A DNA stretch of 64,000 nucleotides from Lachnospiraceae bacterium (GCA_016284315.1 JAEEOO010000052.1:1-64000); one strand, 5' to 3'; counted from the first letter of the stretch, positions 16,052 through 25,632 are shown. The notes: generated from the sequence alone by a model not told the origin. Made by a program: numbers and translations.

Positions 16052-17347
16052 TTAGCCAAGTATCCTCTCGCAAATCTTATTACAATTTTCATAGACTATC
16101 TCCGGTCTCTCACCGATGTTGTAGACACCGTTGTGGTAAAGGATCTTTCCTCCCACCATAGTCATGAGCACATTGCTCTTGCTTCCGCTGTAAACAATGT
16201 TCTTAACGATATTGTTCTCCGGCTGCATATTGGGCGTATGCATATCAAGGAGAATGATGTCCGCAAATTTTCCCGTATCAAGTATGTCTGCGTCTTTAAG
16301 TTCAAGGGCTCTGGCGCCGCCAATGGTGGCCATACCCAGAACCTTGTCCGCACCAATGGATACAGCATCGTTGTCCCTGATCTTTGATAATGTACTTACA
16401 AGATACATTTCCCTGAACATATCAAGGGCGTTGTTGCTGGCAGGTCCATCGGTACCGATCGCCACATTGAAACCTTTGGTTACAAGCTCTGTTACGGGAG
16501 CAATACCGCTGGCAAGCTTGATATTTGAACCGGGATTTGTAACAACGGATACATCCTTCTTTTCAAGGACGTCCATTTCCTCTTCCGTTAAGTATACGCC
16601 GTGGAAAATGCCTCCGCCGTAATCAAACATTCCGAGGGAATCAAGGAACATTCCGGGAGTCATTCCGTATCTTTCCTTGCAGCCCTCCACCTCTTTTTTT
16701 GTCTCGCTCATGTGACAATAAAAAGGTGCTTTGTATTTATGAACCACCTTGCTGATACGGTCCAGAAGTTTCTTTGAGCAGGTGTACTCCGCATGCATTC
16801 CCAGCTTATAGCTTATAAGGGGATTGAACTCGTTTAACCTCTCGAATTCTTCAGCCATCTTCTCGGGGCTTGATGTGTGGTCGTTCACGTTTCCGCAAAG
16901 GACGCATCTCATTCCCGTATCCCTGCAGGCTTCCGCTACTGCATCGAGATTGATATACATATCAAAAATGGAGGTAACACCACTGGTTACATACTCCATG
17001 ACAGCCAATCTTGTAAGCTCGTAGATATCTCCGGAAGAAAGCTTTGCCTCATAGGGAAATACCTTGTTATTGAGCCATTCGTCCAAAGGCATATCGTCCG
17101 CATAGGAACGAAGGAATGTCATGGCGGAATGGGTATGGGCATTCTTAAAGCCCGGCATAAGGAGATTGTCGCCGCAATCAATTTCAAAATCCCACTTGAT
17201 GTGAGGAATGGCAGGGCCTGCATCTAATATATCTTCGTTTGTGCCTATATATGCAATGCGCTCATTTTTGATCCATACCTCTCCTCTGAATATATCCTTG
17301 TCGGACTCCATGGTCAGTATTCTTGCGTTATATAGACGGATATTCAT
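16052..17347 (-). CDS. Amidohydrolase, MTA/SAH deaminase type
   Basis: This 431-aa metal-dependent amidohydrolase is of the TRZ/ATZ-MtaD group, which deaminates 5'-methylthioadenosine, S-adenosylhomocysteine or 5'-deoxyadenosine. The composite beta-sandwich ends and the barrel are present: MPGFKNAHTHSAMTFLR (metal His-x-His), GMHAEYTCS (His), YCHMSETKKEVE (His, Glu), FHGVYL and IGTDGPASNNALDMF (metal Asp). MtaD-like details include the DEWLNNKVFPYE and SNIKLASG blocks. AAAGGAGC precedes ATG 17347. The exact nucleoside substrate cannot be read from sequence. It is first in an operon with xth and the helicase, after the upstream gene's terminator. Confidence 0.85.
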   Translation of the reverse strand: MNIRLYNARILTMESDKDIFRGEVWIKNERIAYIGTNEDILDAGPAIPHIKWDFEIDCGDNLLMPGFKNAHTHSAMTFLRSYADDMPLDEWLNNKVFPYEAKLSSGDIYELTRLAVMEYVTSGVTSIFDMYINLDAVAEACRDTGMRCVLCGNVNDHTSSPEKMAEEFERLNEFNPLISYKLGMHAEYTCSKKLLDRISKVVHKYKAPFYCHMSETKKEVEGCKERYGMTPGMFLDSLGMFDYGGGIFHGVYLTEEEMDVLEKKDVSVVTNPGSNIKLASGIAPVTELVTKGFNVAIGTDGPASNNALDMFREMYLVSTLSKIRDNDAVSIGADKVLGMATIGGARALELKDADILDTGKFADIILLDMHTPNMQPENNIVKNIVYSGSKSNVLMTMVGGKILYHNGVYNIGERPEIVYENCNKICERILG

Positions 17348-17423
17348 AGCTGCTCCTTTCCCAACCTGAAAACGGATTGCTTTACGTCTTATCCAATGCT
17401 GTTATCTAAAAAGATTATAGCAC

Positions 17424-17456
17424 AAAAAGGGAGCAAACGCATTAAGCGCCGCTCCC
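17424..17456 (-). terminator. Terminator after DUF3048 lipoprotein gene
   Basis: On the minus strand GGGAGC and GCTCCC (plus 17451-17456 and 17429-17434) enclose a further GCGC/ATGCG-like pairing and are followed by TTTTT (17428-17424). It separates the DUF3048 gene from the deaminase operon. Confidence 0.65.
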
Positions 17457-17464
17457 TCGTAATT

Positions 17465-18637
17465 TTATTCGTATGTAATGTAGTCCTGGTATTCGTCCCA
17501 TACAAGGCAGATCCAGGTTTTTCCCTGATTGAGAACTACTTCTTCTCTGTTTGAATCATAGAACTTGAAAGGCTCTGAGTCGTCATTGCTTCTGATCCAG
17601 TATCCGGGGATGACCTTTCCTTCTGTGAAGATGTAGGCTGCGTCTCCGCCGTACATGGTGAAATCAAGGTATCCGCTGGTATCGTCGTAATAGCTTCCCT
17701 TGGTAACCATGAAGATAACGTTTCTGTACGCCAGCTCTTCGTTGTTGCATTCGTCGATCTGGGGCTCTCCGAACTGATATCTGTGGAAGAGGTGATCGGT
17801 GGAATCATAAATGAAGTAGGGAAGTCCGTGTCCGTATCCGCCACCTGACTTATCTGAAGAATATCCGCCGGGTGAGATCTTGGTCACACTATCAAACTCG
17901 CTGTACTTTGAAACCGTGCCGTCCTGAGCAAACCGGAAAGTGGGCTGGAAGGTGGAACGATAATTCTTTTCATAGCCCTGTCTTTCAACTGCGGTCTCAT
18001 ATCCGTCGATGGTCATGATTCCGGTGTACTCTGTTGCGTATCCTGCAGCTTTTCTCTGCTCATCTCTTGCAAATGCTTCGTCGGAAGGATTGTCAATTCC
18101 GAGAACGGATGCGGAAACATTGTCCACTCGGTCGGAGTTGATGATAGGTCCTGCAAGAGGAACTGTAAGTCCCCAGTTGCAGTAGATCGCATCAAGAGTC
18201 ATGGCCTCATATACAAAGTAATGTCTTGCACTTCTAAGAGGTCCGATGTGATCGAGCTCATCATAATCCTCGAAGACCGCCATAAGTCTGGTGCAGCTGA
18301 GCCACTCCATGGGAGCCTCGAATATAATGCTGGCCTTTGATATGCCATACTGAGGCATAGCCGCCTTGTTGTTGGGGATCATAACTGCCATGGGACGTCT
18401 GTTTACAATATCTTCGTCCTTCCACTCACCTGTAAGGTAGCTCTGCTTTTTGCCGTCCACAGTGGGGCGCTCTGTAATTACTTCTCCGTCGGCAATGTCC
18501 GATGTGGTTCCGGTTCCACCGTTTCCGTCTGAGATGGGGGTAGCATTCAGATCGGGGAGGGTATCATCTGCGGCACATGCCGTAAGTCCCATAACTGCTA
18601 TGAGTACAAGGACCATTGCAATAATCTTTTTTCTCAT
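17465..18637 (-). CDS. DUF3048 (YerB-like) lipoprotein
   Basis: The 390-aa product has a lipoprotein signal (MRKKIIAMVLVLIAVMGLTAC), a short Asp/Gly/Thr-rich linker, then the DUF3048 region: NRRPMAVMIPNNKAAMPQYG, IIFEAPMEWLSCTRLMAVF, GPLRSARHYFVYEA, and a C-terminal part with VKGSYYDD-type and MYGGDAAYIF segments followed by GKTWICLVW. B. subtilis YerB is the named relative; its biochemical role is not established. It is exported and tethered to the outer face of the membrane. It appears to be a single gene with its own terminator downstream. Confidence 0.88.
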   Translation of the reverse strand: MRKKIIAMVLVLIAVMGLTACAADDTLPDLNATPISDGNGGTGTTSDIADGEVITERPTVDGKKQSYLTGEWKDEDIVNRRPMAVMIPNNKAAMPQYGISKASIIFEAPMEWLSCTRLMAVFEDYDELDHIGPLRSARHYFVYEAMTLDAIYCNWGLTVPLAGPIINSDRVDNVSASVLGIDNPSDEAFARDEQRKAAGYATEYTGIMTIDGYETAVERQGYEKNYRSTFQPTFRFAQDGTVSKYSEFDSVTKISPGGYSSDKSGGGYGHGLPYFIYDSTDHLFHRYQFGEPQIDECNNEELAYRNVIFMVTKGSYYDDTSGYLDFTMYGGDAAYIFTEGKVIPGYWIRSNDDSEPFKFYDSNREEVVLNQGKTWICLVWDEYQDYITYE

Positions 18638-18801
18638 TTTTATTCCTTTTATAAATGCGGATTAATCCATTATATTCTAGGATTAGATTATCTCATACTG
18701 AAAAAAACAGGTCAATAAAGCATGGGCTACGGGTTTCTTAATATTTCTTAAGGAACAAAGGACATACTCTTCAGACGCCCTACACGTCTCCTTTTTTCCA
18801 T

Positions 18802-18835
18802 AAAAAAAGTGACAGGAGATCGCTCCCTTGTCACT
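18802..18835 (-). terminator. Terminator after tRNA-Leu
   Basis: On the minus strand a GTGACA...TGTCAC stem with an inner GGGAG/CTCC pairing is followed by seven T residues (plus 18808-18802), just beyond the tRNA 3' end. Confidence 0.8.
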
Positions 18836-18842
18836 AATGTAC

Positions 18843-18926
18843 TGCTGGTGGCCGGACTTGAACCGGCACGGGGTTGCCCCCGAGGGATTTTAAGTCCCTT
18901 GCGTCTACCTATTCCGCCACACCAGC
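18843..18926 (-). tRNA. tRNA-Leu, anticodon UAA
   Basis: The 84-base gene folds as a class II (long variable arm) tRNA: acceptor GCTGGTG pairing with CACCAGC, a TGGCGGAAT...GACGC D-arm region with GG in the loop, anticodon stem AGGGA/TCCCT with loop CTTAAAA (anticodon TAA), variable arm around CGGGGGCAACCCCG, and T-arm GCCGGTTCAAGTCCGGC. The discriminator is A. The next three bases are GTA, not CCA, so the tail must be added by the CCA-adding enzyme encoded at 27901-29250. Confidence 0.96.
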
Positions 18927-18939
18927 ATTTCAATCACAG

Positions 18940-18968
18940 ATTCTACCATAACGAATCGGAAATTGCAA
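18940..18968 (-). promoter_or_regulatory. Promoter for tRNA-Leu
   Basis: On the minus strand TTGCAA (18968-18963) and TAGAAT (18945-18940) have a 17-base spacer and end 13 bases before the tRNA 5' end. They sit between the GH13 stop codon and the tRNA. Confidence 0.65.
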
Positions 18969-18975
18969 CGGATAT

Positions 18976-21084
18976 TTAAACAACTATATGTTCAAATTTC
19001 AGGATGGTGGCACTTGTCTTGGGGAGAGTTATCTTAAGGACTCCCGTATGAAGGGGATATACTCTCTCTTCCATGGTGTAACCATCGTCATTTGACTGGA
19101 ATATCATTTTCATTACACCGGTACGGTGGGTTCCAAGCTCCCAGGCCGAGATCTCCTTGTCTATAGCCACATTATTGTTGTTAATGAGGATCATGCACTG
19201 GTCATGTCTCGTAAATCGCCCGTAAGCGATAAAGTTGTATTCGCTTCCCAGCTTCTTTATTGAGCCGTTCCTTAAAACCGGGTATTTGTTTCTCAGGGCG
19301 ATGATGTCTCTGTGGAACTGTATCATCTGCTGATCTTCATGTCCCCAGGGGTAGGTTCTTCTGTTGTCGGGATCTGTAAATCCGCATACGCCCGCTTCAT
19401 CACCGTAGTAGATAGTCGGCGCTCCGGGCCAGGTCATCTGAATGACTACGCCTTCCCTGAACACAGCCTTGTTAACACCGTCCTCTGCGGCCCTCGGACC
19501 AAGAGTATTGGTACGTCCTACCTTGTGGTTTGTTCTTGTTAAAAATCTTGAGTGGTCATGGTTTGACAGTTCGTTCATTGCCGTCTGCCAGGAAGGCATG
19601 CTGAAGCTTGATGTGTGGTGAAGCATTGCTCCCCAGAAGCTCTCTGCATTTCCAAGAAGGTTTTCACGGAAGTCATCGCTGTGCTTTTCCATACCTGTAA
19701 GGAACCAGGTTACCGGCTCCATAAAGGCATCATAGTTCATGACTGTATCCCACTCGTTGCCCTGAAGCCAATCCCTTGTACTGCCGTAATGCTCCGCAAG
19801 GATCAGCGCATTGGGATTTGCCTCTTTAACAGCTTTCCTGAAATCCTGCCAGAATTTATGGTTGAATTCAGGTGAATGGCCAAGGTCCGCAGCAACGTCA
19901 AGTCTCCATCCGTCAATATTAAAGGGCGGAGATACCCACTTCTTGGCTATATGCAAGATATAATCATATAAAGCCTTTGAGCCCTCATAATTGAGCTTCG
20001 GCAAGGTATCATGTCCCCACCATCCGTCGTATGTGGGATTGTATGGCCATTTGGAATCATCATTAAAGCTGAAATATGACCTATAAGGGCTATCAGCGCT
20101 GACATAGGCGCCCTTGTCATATCCGTCTACATTCTCATAGATGCGCTCTCTGTCCAGCCACTTGTTGAAGGATCCACAGTGGTTGAATACACCATCGAGG
20201 ATGACCTTCATTCCGCGGTTATGAGCTTCTTCCACAACCTTGATGAAGAGCTCGTCACTGGCGGTAAGGTTGTTAAATCCGGTAACGCGTCTGATGTATC
20301 TTGTTGATAATCTGTTTTCCTTTGATCCGGGAGGAAGGAGCTCACCCTCGTCGTCCACGATCTTTCCGAAATGGGGATCGATATGGTCGTAATCCTGAAT
20401 ATCGTATTTATGGTTTGAGGGCGAAACGAAGAGGGGGTTAAAGTAAATGGCCTCTACTCCAAGTCCTTTTATATAGTCAAGTTTGTTGAGAACGCCCTGT
20501 AAGTCGCCTCCGTAGAAGCATCTTACATCCATGGACTGAGGATCCCTGTTCCAGTCTTCAACACGGATAACAGGCTCCCCGATGTAGCTGTATTCGCCGG
20601 TCAGAACGTCGTTGGTAGGATCTCCGTTACAGAATCTGTCAACGTAGATCTGGTACATGACTGCGCCTTTGGCCCACTTAGGGGTTGAGAATCCGGGAAT
20701 GATGTTAAAGGTATAGTACTCGTTCACATCCCTTGTGCAGCCACGCATATCGTAGTAGCAGACAAGGTTTCCGCAAACAACTTCGAAATAGTATGAAAAT
20801 TTTTCGTCGCTGAGTTTAACCTGTACTTCAAAGTAATCGAAATGTACGGCAGTCTCCACCTTAGTCATAAGGTATTTATTTCCATGCCATACAAGGAGTA
20901 CATAATCAACGTTGTTTTTGGCGGTTCTGAATCTGATCTTAACTGTAGAAAAAGCGTCCGGTTCCGTGGGAGAGACGTATTCGGCGGAAGTGTCGCTGAA
21001 AAGTGCTCTCGTGTTAAAAACAGGGCGCATCGTATTTATATAATTCTGGAAATATAGAATTTTTTTTCGTTTTTCTAGGTCCAT
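18976..21084 (-). CDS. GH13 alpha-glucan hydrolase (neopullulanase/cyclomaltodextrinase type)
   Basis: The 702-aa enzyme has an N-terminal beta domain (about 30-130), typical of GH13 neopullulanases, followed by the barrel. The four conserved regions are: DGVFNHCG (297-304), GWRLDVAAD with nucleophile Asp396, ILAEHYG with Glu431, and NELSNHDHSRF with Asp510. QIYVDRFCNGD at about 145 also fits the subfamily. No signal peptide is present, so it should act in the cytoplasm on imported maltodextrins or cyclodextrins. The product is somewhat longer than typical members (about 580-600 aa), partly from a loop near 240-270. It has its own promoter overlapped by a palindrome. Confidence 0.9.
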   Translation of the reverse strand: MDLEKRKKILYFQNYINTMRPVFNTRALFSDTSAEYVSPTEPDAFSTVKIRFRTAKNNVDYVLLVWHGNKYLMTKVETAVHFDYFEVQVKLSDEKFSYYFEVVCGNLVCYYDMRGCTRDVNEYYTFNIIPGFSTPKWAKGAVMYQIYVDRFCNGDPTNDVLTGEYSYIGEPVIRVEDWNRDPQSMDVRCFYGGDLQGVLNKLDYIKGLGVEAIYFNPLFVSPSNHKYDIQDYDHIDPHFGKIVDDEGELLPPGSKENRLSTRYIRRVTGFNNLTASDELFIKVVEEAHNRGMKVILDGVFNHCGSFNKWLDRERIYENVDGYDKGAYVSADSPYRSYFSFNDDSKWPYNPTYDGWWGHDTLPKLNYEGSKALYDYILHIAKKWVSPPFNIDGWRLDVAADLGHSPEFNHKFWQDFRKAVKEANPNALILAEHYGSTRDWLQGNEWDTVMNYDAFMEPVTWFLTGMEKHSDDFRENLLGNAESFWGAMLHHTSSFSMPSWQTAMNELSNHDHSRFLTRTNHKVGRTNTLGPRAAEDGVNKAVFREGVVIQMTWPGAPTIYYGDEAGVCGFTDPDNRRTYPWGHEDQQMIQFHRDIIALRNKYPVLRNGSIKKLGSEYNFIAYGRFTRHDQCMILINNNNVAIDKEISAWELGTHRTGVMKMIFQSNDDGYTMEERVYPLHTGVLKITLPKTSATILKFEHIVV

Positions 21085-21122
21085 AATGATCTCTCTCTTG
21101 TTTGTTTAAAACACTCGAAAAC

Positions 21123-21153
21123 ATTATACGGAAAACGGTTTACTGAGTAAACC
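21123..21153 (-). promoter_or_regulatory. GH13 promoter with overlapping palindromic operator
   Basis: On the minus strand TTTACT (21151-21146) and TATAAT (21128-21123) have a 17-base spacer. A perfect palindrome, GGTTTAC (21137-21143) and GTAAACC (21147-21153) around 3 bases, overlaps the -35 box, as expected for a LacI/MalR-type repressor. The 311-base gap 21085-21395 holds this site and the terminator at 21222-21252; I see nothing else in it. Confidence 0.65.
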
Positions 21154-21221
21154 ACCTAACAGCATTATTTTACCTAAAAAAGGATGATATAGCAAGAAAC
21201 TTTAACCTGTTCCACAAAAGC

Positions 21222-21252
21222 GAAAAGGACAGCCGGGGAAGCTGTCCTTTTC
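21222..21252 (-). terminator. Terminator downstream of ftsH
   Basis: A perfect 12-bp stem, GAAAAGGACAGC with GCTGTCCTTTTC, has a 7-base loop. It lies about 145 bases past the ftsH stop; on the minus strand the T-rich arm is followed by GCTTTTG. It could act in both directions. Confidence 0.65.
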
Positions 21253-21395
21253 TTAGAGAAGGTATTTCTTGGGGGTATAGCAAAAAAACTAATGTATTGG
21301 GGTACAATCAGTATATTATCATATACTATTTATACAAGTAAGTCTCACTTTACATAAATTTGACAACAAATAACCCCTCTTTTTGTGCATTTTTA

Positions 21396-23222
21396 CTAAA
21401 TAGTAGTAGTTGTAAAGCAGCCTTCAAACTCTTCGCGAGTAATTCTCTCCTTCTCTAAGAGCAGTTCTGCACATTTATGGAGAACGCTTTCGTTCTCGAG
21501 AATGATATCCTTAGCTTTTTTATAACAGTCATCAATGATGGCTTTAACTTCTCTGTCGATCTCGCTTGATACTTCTTCGCTGTGATTCTTTGCATGTGCA
21601 AGATCACGTCCGATAAATACCTCGTCCTCGTCGTCATCATAGCAGATAACGCCCACATTCTCGCTCATACCAAAGCGGGTTACCATCATACGTGCTACCT
21701 TGGTAGCCTTCTTGATGTCACTGGAAGCGCCGGTGGTTATATCGCCGAAGATGATCTCCTCTGCGATTCTTCCGCCCAGTGAAACCATGATATCCTGGAG
21801 CATCTTGCTCTTGGTAAGGTACATGTCGTCCTTTTCGGGAAGGGGCATTGTGTAACCGCCGGCGCCTTCTCCGGTAGGAATGATGGAAACAGTAAATACA
21901 GGGCCAACATCAGGAAGAACATGGAAGAGGATCGCGTGTCCCGCCTCATGATAAGCGGTAAGCTTCTTTTCCTTGTCCGTTACGATACGGCTCTTTTTCT
22001 CGGTACCGATACCGACTTTGATAAAGGACTTTCTGATATCCTCCATGGCAATAAACTTTTTATTGTCCTTGGCTGCCTTGATAGCAGATTCATTCAAAAG
22101 GTTCTCAAGATCCGCACCGGTAAAGCCTGCTGTTGTCTTTGCGATCTGGGAGAAATCCACATCATCACCAATGGGTTTATTCTTGGCATGAACCTTTAAG
22201 ATCTCTTCTCTTCCCTGTACATCGGGTCTTCCGACAACAACCTTTCTGTCGAAACGTCCGGGTCTTAAGATAGCAGGATCGAGGATGTCCACACGGTTGG
22301 TTGCTGCAAGGACGATGATTCCTGAGTTGGGAGCAAATCCATCCATTTCAACCAGCATCTGGTTTAAGGTCTGCTCACGCTCATCGTGGCCACCGCCCAT
22401 ACCGGTTCCACGTCTTCTTGCAACAGCATCGATCTCGTCGATGAATACGATACAAGGGCACTCTTTTCTTGCGCTTTCAAAAAGGTCTCTGACTCTGGAT
22501 GCGCCGACACCGACGAACATCTCAACGAAGTCTGAACCGGAGATGCTGAAGAAGGGTACTCCCGCTTCTCCCGCAATAGCTTTAGCAAGAAGGGTCTTAC
22601 CTGTTCCGGGGCTACCCTCAAGGAGAATACCCTTGGGGATCCTTGCTCCGAGAGCGGTATATTTTCCGGGATCCTTAAGGAAGTCTACAACTTCCGCAAG
22701 TTCCTCTTTTTCCTCTTTAAGACCTGCAACATCAGAAAAACGTACTTTACTGTCTCTGATGACTTCATGGTGGCTCTTTCCAAAATTCATCATCTTGGAA
22801 TTGCTTCCGCCGCCTGCTGCCCCTGCGGTTCCCGCAAAGAGCATCATGAACATGAATATAACGGCTACAACCAGTACAGCCAAAGGAACCAGAACGTTAA
22901 GTGCCCAAACACCCCAGAAACCGTCCTTAACTACCGGATCGATCTCATGCTCTCTGATCTCCTTTTCGATCTCGCTGACAGAAGTAACGTACAATCTCTT
23001 TGTTACTCCGTTTTCAAGGCCCACAGTAATATATCCGCTGGGAGAGCTTTCGTCCGGTGTAATTGCTACATCCGAAACCTTTCCCGCTTCCATATCGGTA
23101 ACAAACTGTGAATATGTGTAGGGAGTGGCGCTGCTTCTGACTATGTTAAGTACTACTACGATGGCTACCAGAACCAGCATGAAAATAAGATAGCCTCGAA
23201 ATCCCCTCTTGTTGTTGTTCAA
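21396..23222 (-). CDS. ftsH: ATP-dependent membrane zinc protease FtsH
   Basis: This 608-aa AAA+ protease degrades misfolded membrane proteins and regulators. Order: first membrane helix (about 9-29), external domain, second helix (about 106-130), AAA module with Walker [10 protein letters not shown] (203-210), Walker B IVFIDEID, the [23 protein letters not shown], and zinc protease motif HEAGH (425-429). The Walker A has Ser where most FtsH proteins have Pro (GPPGTGKT). The start is TTG 23222, after GGAGG with 9-base spacing; no ATG with a better site is nearby. It is last in the rqcP-divIC-tilS-hpt-ftsH order known from many Firmicutes. Confidence 0.96.
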   Translation of the reverse strand: MNNNKRGFRGYLIFMLVLVAIVVVLNIVRSSATPYTYSQFVTDMEAGKVSDVAITPDESSPSGYITVGLENGVTKRLYVTSVSEIEKEIREHEIDPVVKDGFWGVWALNVLVPLAVLVVAVIFMFMMLFAGTAGAAGGGSNSKMMNFGKSHHEVIRDSKVRFSDVAGLKEEKEELAEVVDFLKDPGKYTALGARIPKGILLEGSPGTGKTLLAKAIAGEAGVPFFSISGSDFVEMFVGVGASRVRDLFESARKECPCIVFIDEIDAVARRRGTGMGGGHDEREQTLNQMLVEMDGFAPNSGIIVLAATNRVDILDPAILRPGRFDRKVVVGRPDVQGREEILKVHAKNKPIGDDVDFSQIAKTTAGFTGADLENLLNESAIKAAKDNKKFIAMEDIRKSFIKVGIGTEKKSRIVTDKEKKLTAYHEAGHAILFHVLPDVGPVFTVSIIPTGEGAGGYTMPLPEKDDMYLTKSKMLQDIMVSLGGRIAEEIIFGDITTGASSDIKKATKVARMMVTRFGMSENVGVICYDDDEDEVFIGRDLAHAKNHSEEVSSEIDREVKAIIDDCYKKAKDIILENESVLHKCAELLLEKERITREEFEGCFTTTTI

Positions 23223-23245
23223 AAATTTTTCCTCCGCAAACTATA

Positions 23246-23770
23246 TTAGTCAAACTTTACGACGCCGATATAAGGAAGGTTTCTATATCTCTGGTCGTAG
23301 TCAAGACCATATCCCACAACGAACTCGTCGGGGATCTCAAATCCGGTGTAATCAACCTTGACATCGGTTACTCTTCTTGAAGGCTTGTCAAGGAGTGTGC
23401 AAAGCTTAAGAGATGCGGGCTTTCTGTCCTGCATCATCTGAAGAAGATAGCTTAAGGTTCTTCCGCTGTCTACGATATCTTCTACGATAAGAACATCCTT
23501 ATCCTTGATGGACTCATCAAGATCCTTTACGATCTTAACAACGCCGCTGGACTTGGTGTCTCCGCCGTAGCTTGATACTGACATGAAGTCAAGGGAAACG
23601 GGAAGATCGATTCTCTTTGCAAGCTCACAAAGGAAGAAGCTTCCACCCTTTAATACGCAAATAAGGTGAACCTGCTTGCCTGCATAATCGCGGGTGATCT
23701 GCTCACCGATTTCTTTGATCCTCTTGTCTACGTCTTCTTCTGAAATCATTATTTCAACATGTTCTGCCAT
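23246..23770 (-). CDS. hpt: Hypoxanthine phosphoribosyltransferase
   Basis: This 174-aa purine-salvage enzyme joins hypoxanthine or guanine to PRPP. Type I phosphoribosyltransferase features: LICVLKGGSFFLCELAKR (the flexible-loop side), SYGGDTKSSG, the PRPP loop VLIVEDIVDSGRTL, and LLDKPSRRV. It lies 4 bases after tilS and 23 bases before ftsH, the usual Firmicute arrangement. Confidence 0.95.
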   Translation of the reverse strand: MAEHVEIMISEEDVDKRIKEIGEQITRDYAGKQVHLICVLKGGSFFLCELAKRIDLPVSLDFMSVSSYGGDTKSSGVVKIVKDLDESIKDKDVLIVEDIVDSGRTLSYLLQMMQDRKPASLKLCTLLDKPSRRVTDVKVDYTGFEIPDEFVVGYGLDYDQRYRNLPYIGVVKFD

Positions 23771-23774
23771 TTTA

Positions 23775-25232
23775 TTACCTCTCGTATTCCAATCTTATTA
23801 TCTTTTCGTTATTAAACGTAAGTTCCATATCATCGCTCATGCGATAGCCCACGAGCCAGATACATTTATCCGCCACCGCTACAACAGGGATCTTCTCCCT
23901 TTCGGAAGCAGGTATCTTTTCATCGATCATGAATTTCTTCAGGCTCTTTTTTCCGGGCCGTCCTTTGGAGTCTTTGATCATGATGTAATCGCCTGACCTA
24001 CGGGACCTCAGTTCAATTGGCCCATCTATTTTATCATAATCCATGTATTTAGTATACTTATTTGCTTCAGACTCTTTCCTTACAAACTCCTCAGTGACAG
24101 CGTTTCCATCAGAAAGCACTTCATAGGAAAGCTTTCCAAGCTCCGGTGAAGACTCCAAAGTTTCCGATTCCTTTTTCTCAACGATCAGTTTGTCGTATTC
24201 CCTTACGGCTCTTACGCCTCTTGCAAGGTCCAGGGATCTGTTACTGGGATTGTCAACAAGTTCAAGAAGCTGTTCTATCTGGAGGCTTCCGATATCCTTG
24301 CCTCCCCGGGTAACAAGCCTTAGCGCTCTGTGGAGGATCCGCTTTTTTATTGCTGGATGAAGCTCCGAAAGTTTCTTGGTATCAAGATCCACTCTCCGAA
24401 CTATTTCTCCTGCAGATTCATTATCCATAGCTACTTCGGGATCTTTTCCGGAATATTCTATGATAAGGCAGGCTTCGTATCCTTTTCTTTCGGACTCTTC
24501 AAGGAAATCCTCGGTCTCAGAAAGGATCTTTGCGGTTCCGCTTATTCTTTTTACAGCCCCCGCAGCTATCTCCTCCGCTACGGGAAGGACATTGTGCCTT
24601 ATCTTGTTTCTTGAATATATGTCTAAAGCATTGGTGGCGTCGGTAACAAAGGTGCATCCCTCAGACTTTAGGATCTCTTCTATTTCACATCTTTCAAGGC
24701 AAAGGAGCGGCCGGATAATAGGGAATCTTCCTTCTCTTATAACGGGGATCCCGGTAAGACCCTTCAGGGCGGATCCTCTGAAAAGATTAAACAGCACCGT
24801 CTCTGCGTTGTCGTTCATGTTATGGGCAACGGCGATCTTGACCGAGCCCTTTCCCTTATATTTCTTAATTAACCCTTCCGCTTCTTTCTCAAAAGCTTCA
24901 TACCTGACTCTTCTTCCGGCTTCTTCCTCCGAGCAGCCCCATTCTTTAGCTTTTGCGGGAACATCTTCTTTTACAAGAACAAAGGGAACCTTTAACTCCT
25001 TGCAAAGCTTCTCAACAAAAGCCGCATCCTCTCCGGCTTCCTTTCGGATGCCGTGGTGTACATGAAGAGCAGTAACCTGAGTATCATATTTCTCACGGAG
25101 TTCGCATAACAAAAATAAGAGGCAAACCGAGTCCGCCCCTCCTGAAATACCGGCAACAATACTGTCACCGGGTTCTATCAGTTTATTCGTCTCCATAAAG
25201 GAGACTACCTTTTCCATTAATGCTTTTTCCAT
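23775..25232 (-). CDS. tilS: tRNA(Ile)-lysidine synthase
   Basis: This 485-aa enzyme modifies C34 of the CAU-anticodon tRNA-Ile to lysidine, so that the tRNA reads AUA. The N-terminal PP-loop ATPase has AGISGGADSVCLLFLL, then LHVHHGIRKEAGEDAAFVE, GRRVRYEAFE, and VAHNMNDNAETVLFNLFRGSALKGLTG split across the family positions. The C-terminal TilS domain includes IELRSRRSGDYIM and PVVAVADKCIWLVGYRM. The start ATG shares a base with the stop of divIC (TGATG), giving tight coupling. The length is normal. Confidence 0.94.
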   Translation of the reverse strand: MEKALMEKVVSFMETNKLIEPGDSIVAGISGGADSVCLLFLLCELREKYDTQVTALHVHHGIRKEAGEDAAFVEKLCKELKVPFVLVKEDVPAKAKEWGCSEEEAGRRVRYEAFEKEAEGLIKKYKGKGSVKIAVAHNMNDNAETVLFNLFRGSALKGLTGIPVIREGRFPIIRPLLCLERCEIEEILKSEGCTFVTDATNALDIYSRNKIRHNVLPVAEEIAAGAVKRISGTAKILSETEDFLEESERKGYEACLIIEYSGKDPEVAMDNESAGEIVRRVDLDTKKLSELHPAIKKRILHRALRLVTRGGKDIGSLQIEQLLELVDNPSNRSLDLARGVRAVREYDKLIVEKKESETLESSPELGKLSYEVLSDGNAVTEEFVRKESEANKYTKYMDYDKIDGPIELRSRRSGDYIMIKDSKGRPGKKSLKKFMIDEKIPASEREKIPVVAVADKCIWLVGYRMSDDMELTFNNEKIIRLEYER

Positions 25233-25546
25233 CAGTTATTATTGTCTTTACGGAATACGATCTCGCCTTCGTTGGTAAGCCCCAGTTTTTCACGAGCCTG
25301 TTCTTCTGCGTATCCCTTTGTCTGGATGTATTTTCCAAGTTCATCGATCTCTTGTGAGCGTTCCTCTTCGGCTGCGATCTGTTCGTCGTAGATAGCATCC
25401 TGGGCGTTATATCCCGCCAGCTTGCTTCTAACTTCCGCGCTCTGGATCATAATGATTATAGAGATCAAAAAAACGACTATTGCAACAAGCAAAAAGCCCA
25501 TAAAACTGCTATGTTTTCTTTTTCTTGCCATTGCCGTTCTGGCCAT
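25232..25546 (-). CDS. divIC: Septum formation initiator, FtsB/DivIC type
   Basis: This 104-aa bitopic membrane protein of the divisome has a basic N-terminus (MARTAMARKRKHSS), one membrane helix (about 16-36), a coiled coil (about 45-75, DEQIAAEEERSQEIDELGKYI) and the closing EEQAREKLGLTNEGEIVF motif typical of the family. The gene overlaps tilS by one base. DivIC-like proteins act with FtsL and DivIB in septal wall synthesis. Confidence 0.88.
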   Translation of the reverse strand: MARTAMARKRKHSSFMGFLLVAIVVFLISIIIMIQSAEVRSKLAGYNAQDAIYDEQIAAEEERSQEIDELGKYIQTKGYAEEQAREKLGLTNEGEIVFRKDNNN

Positions 25547-25632
25547 AACGATCCACCTTCCTCAAATACATAAAGGCACAAAAAGTACCGTTTACATAAT
25601 CTTACCCCTATTTCAGAGGCTCCGTCAACCTT

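Noticed and set aside
18748-18933. A 61-codon minus-strand frame covering the tRNA-Leu
   Set aside because: It is a translation of the tRNA gene and its terminator; the RNA structure explains the bases.
22285-23121. A 278-codon plus-strand frame opposite ftsH
   Set aside because: Low-complexity Ser/Pro-rich product with no family match, lying wholly within a certain gene on the other strand.
24376-25065. A 229-codon plus-strand frame opposite tilS
   Set aside because: Antisense shadow of a well-conserved gene; Ser/Leu-rich with no ribosome-binding site.
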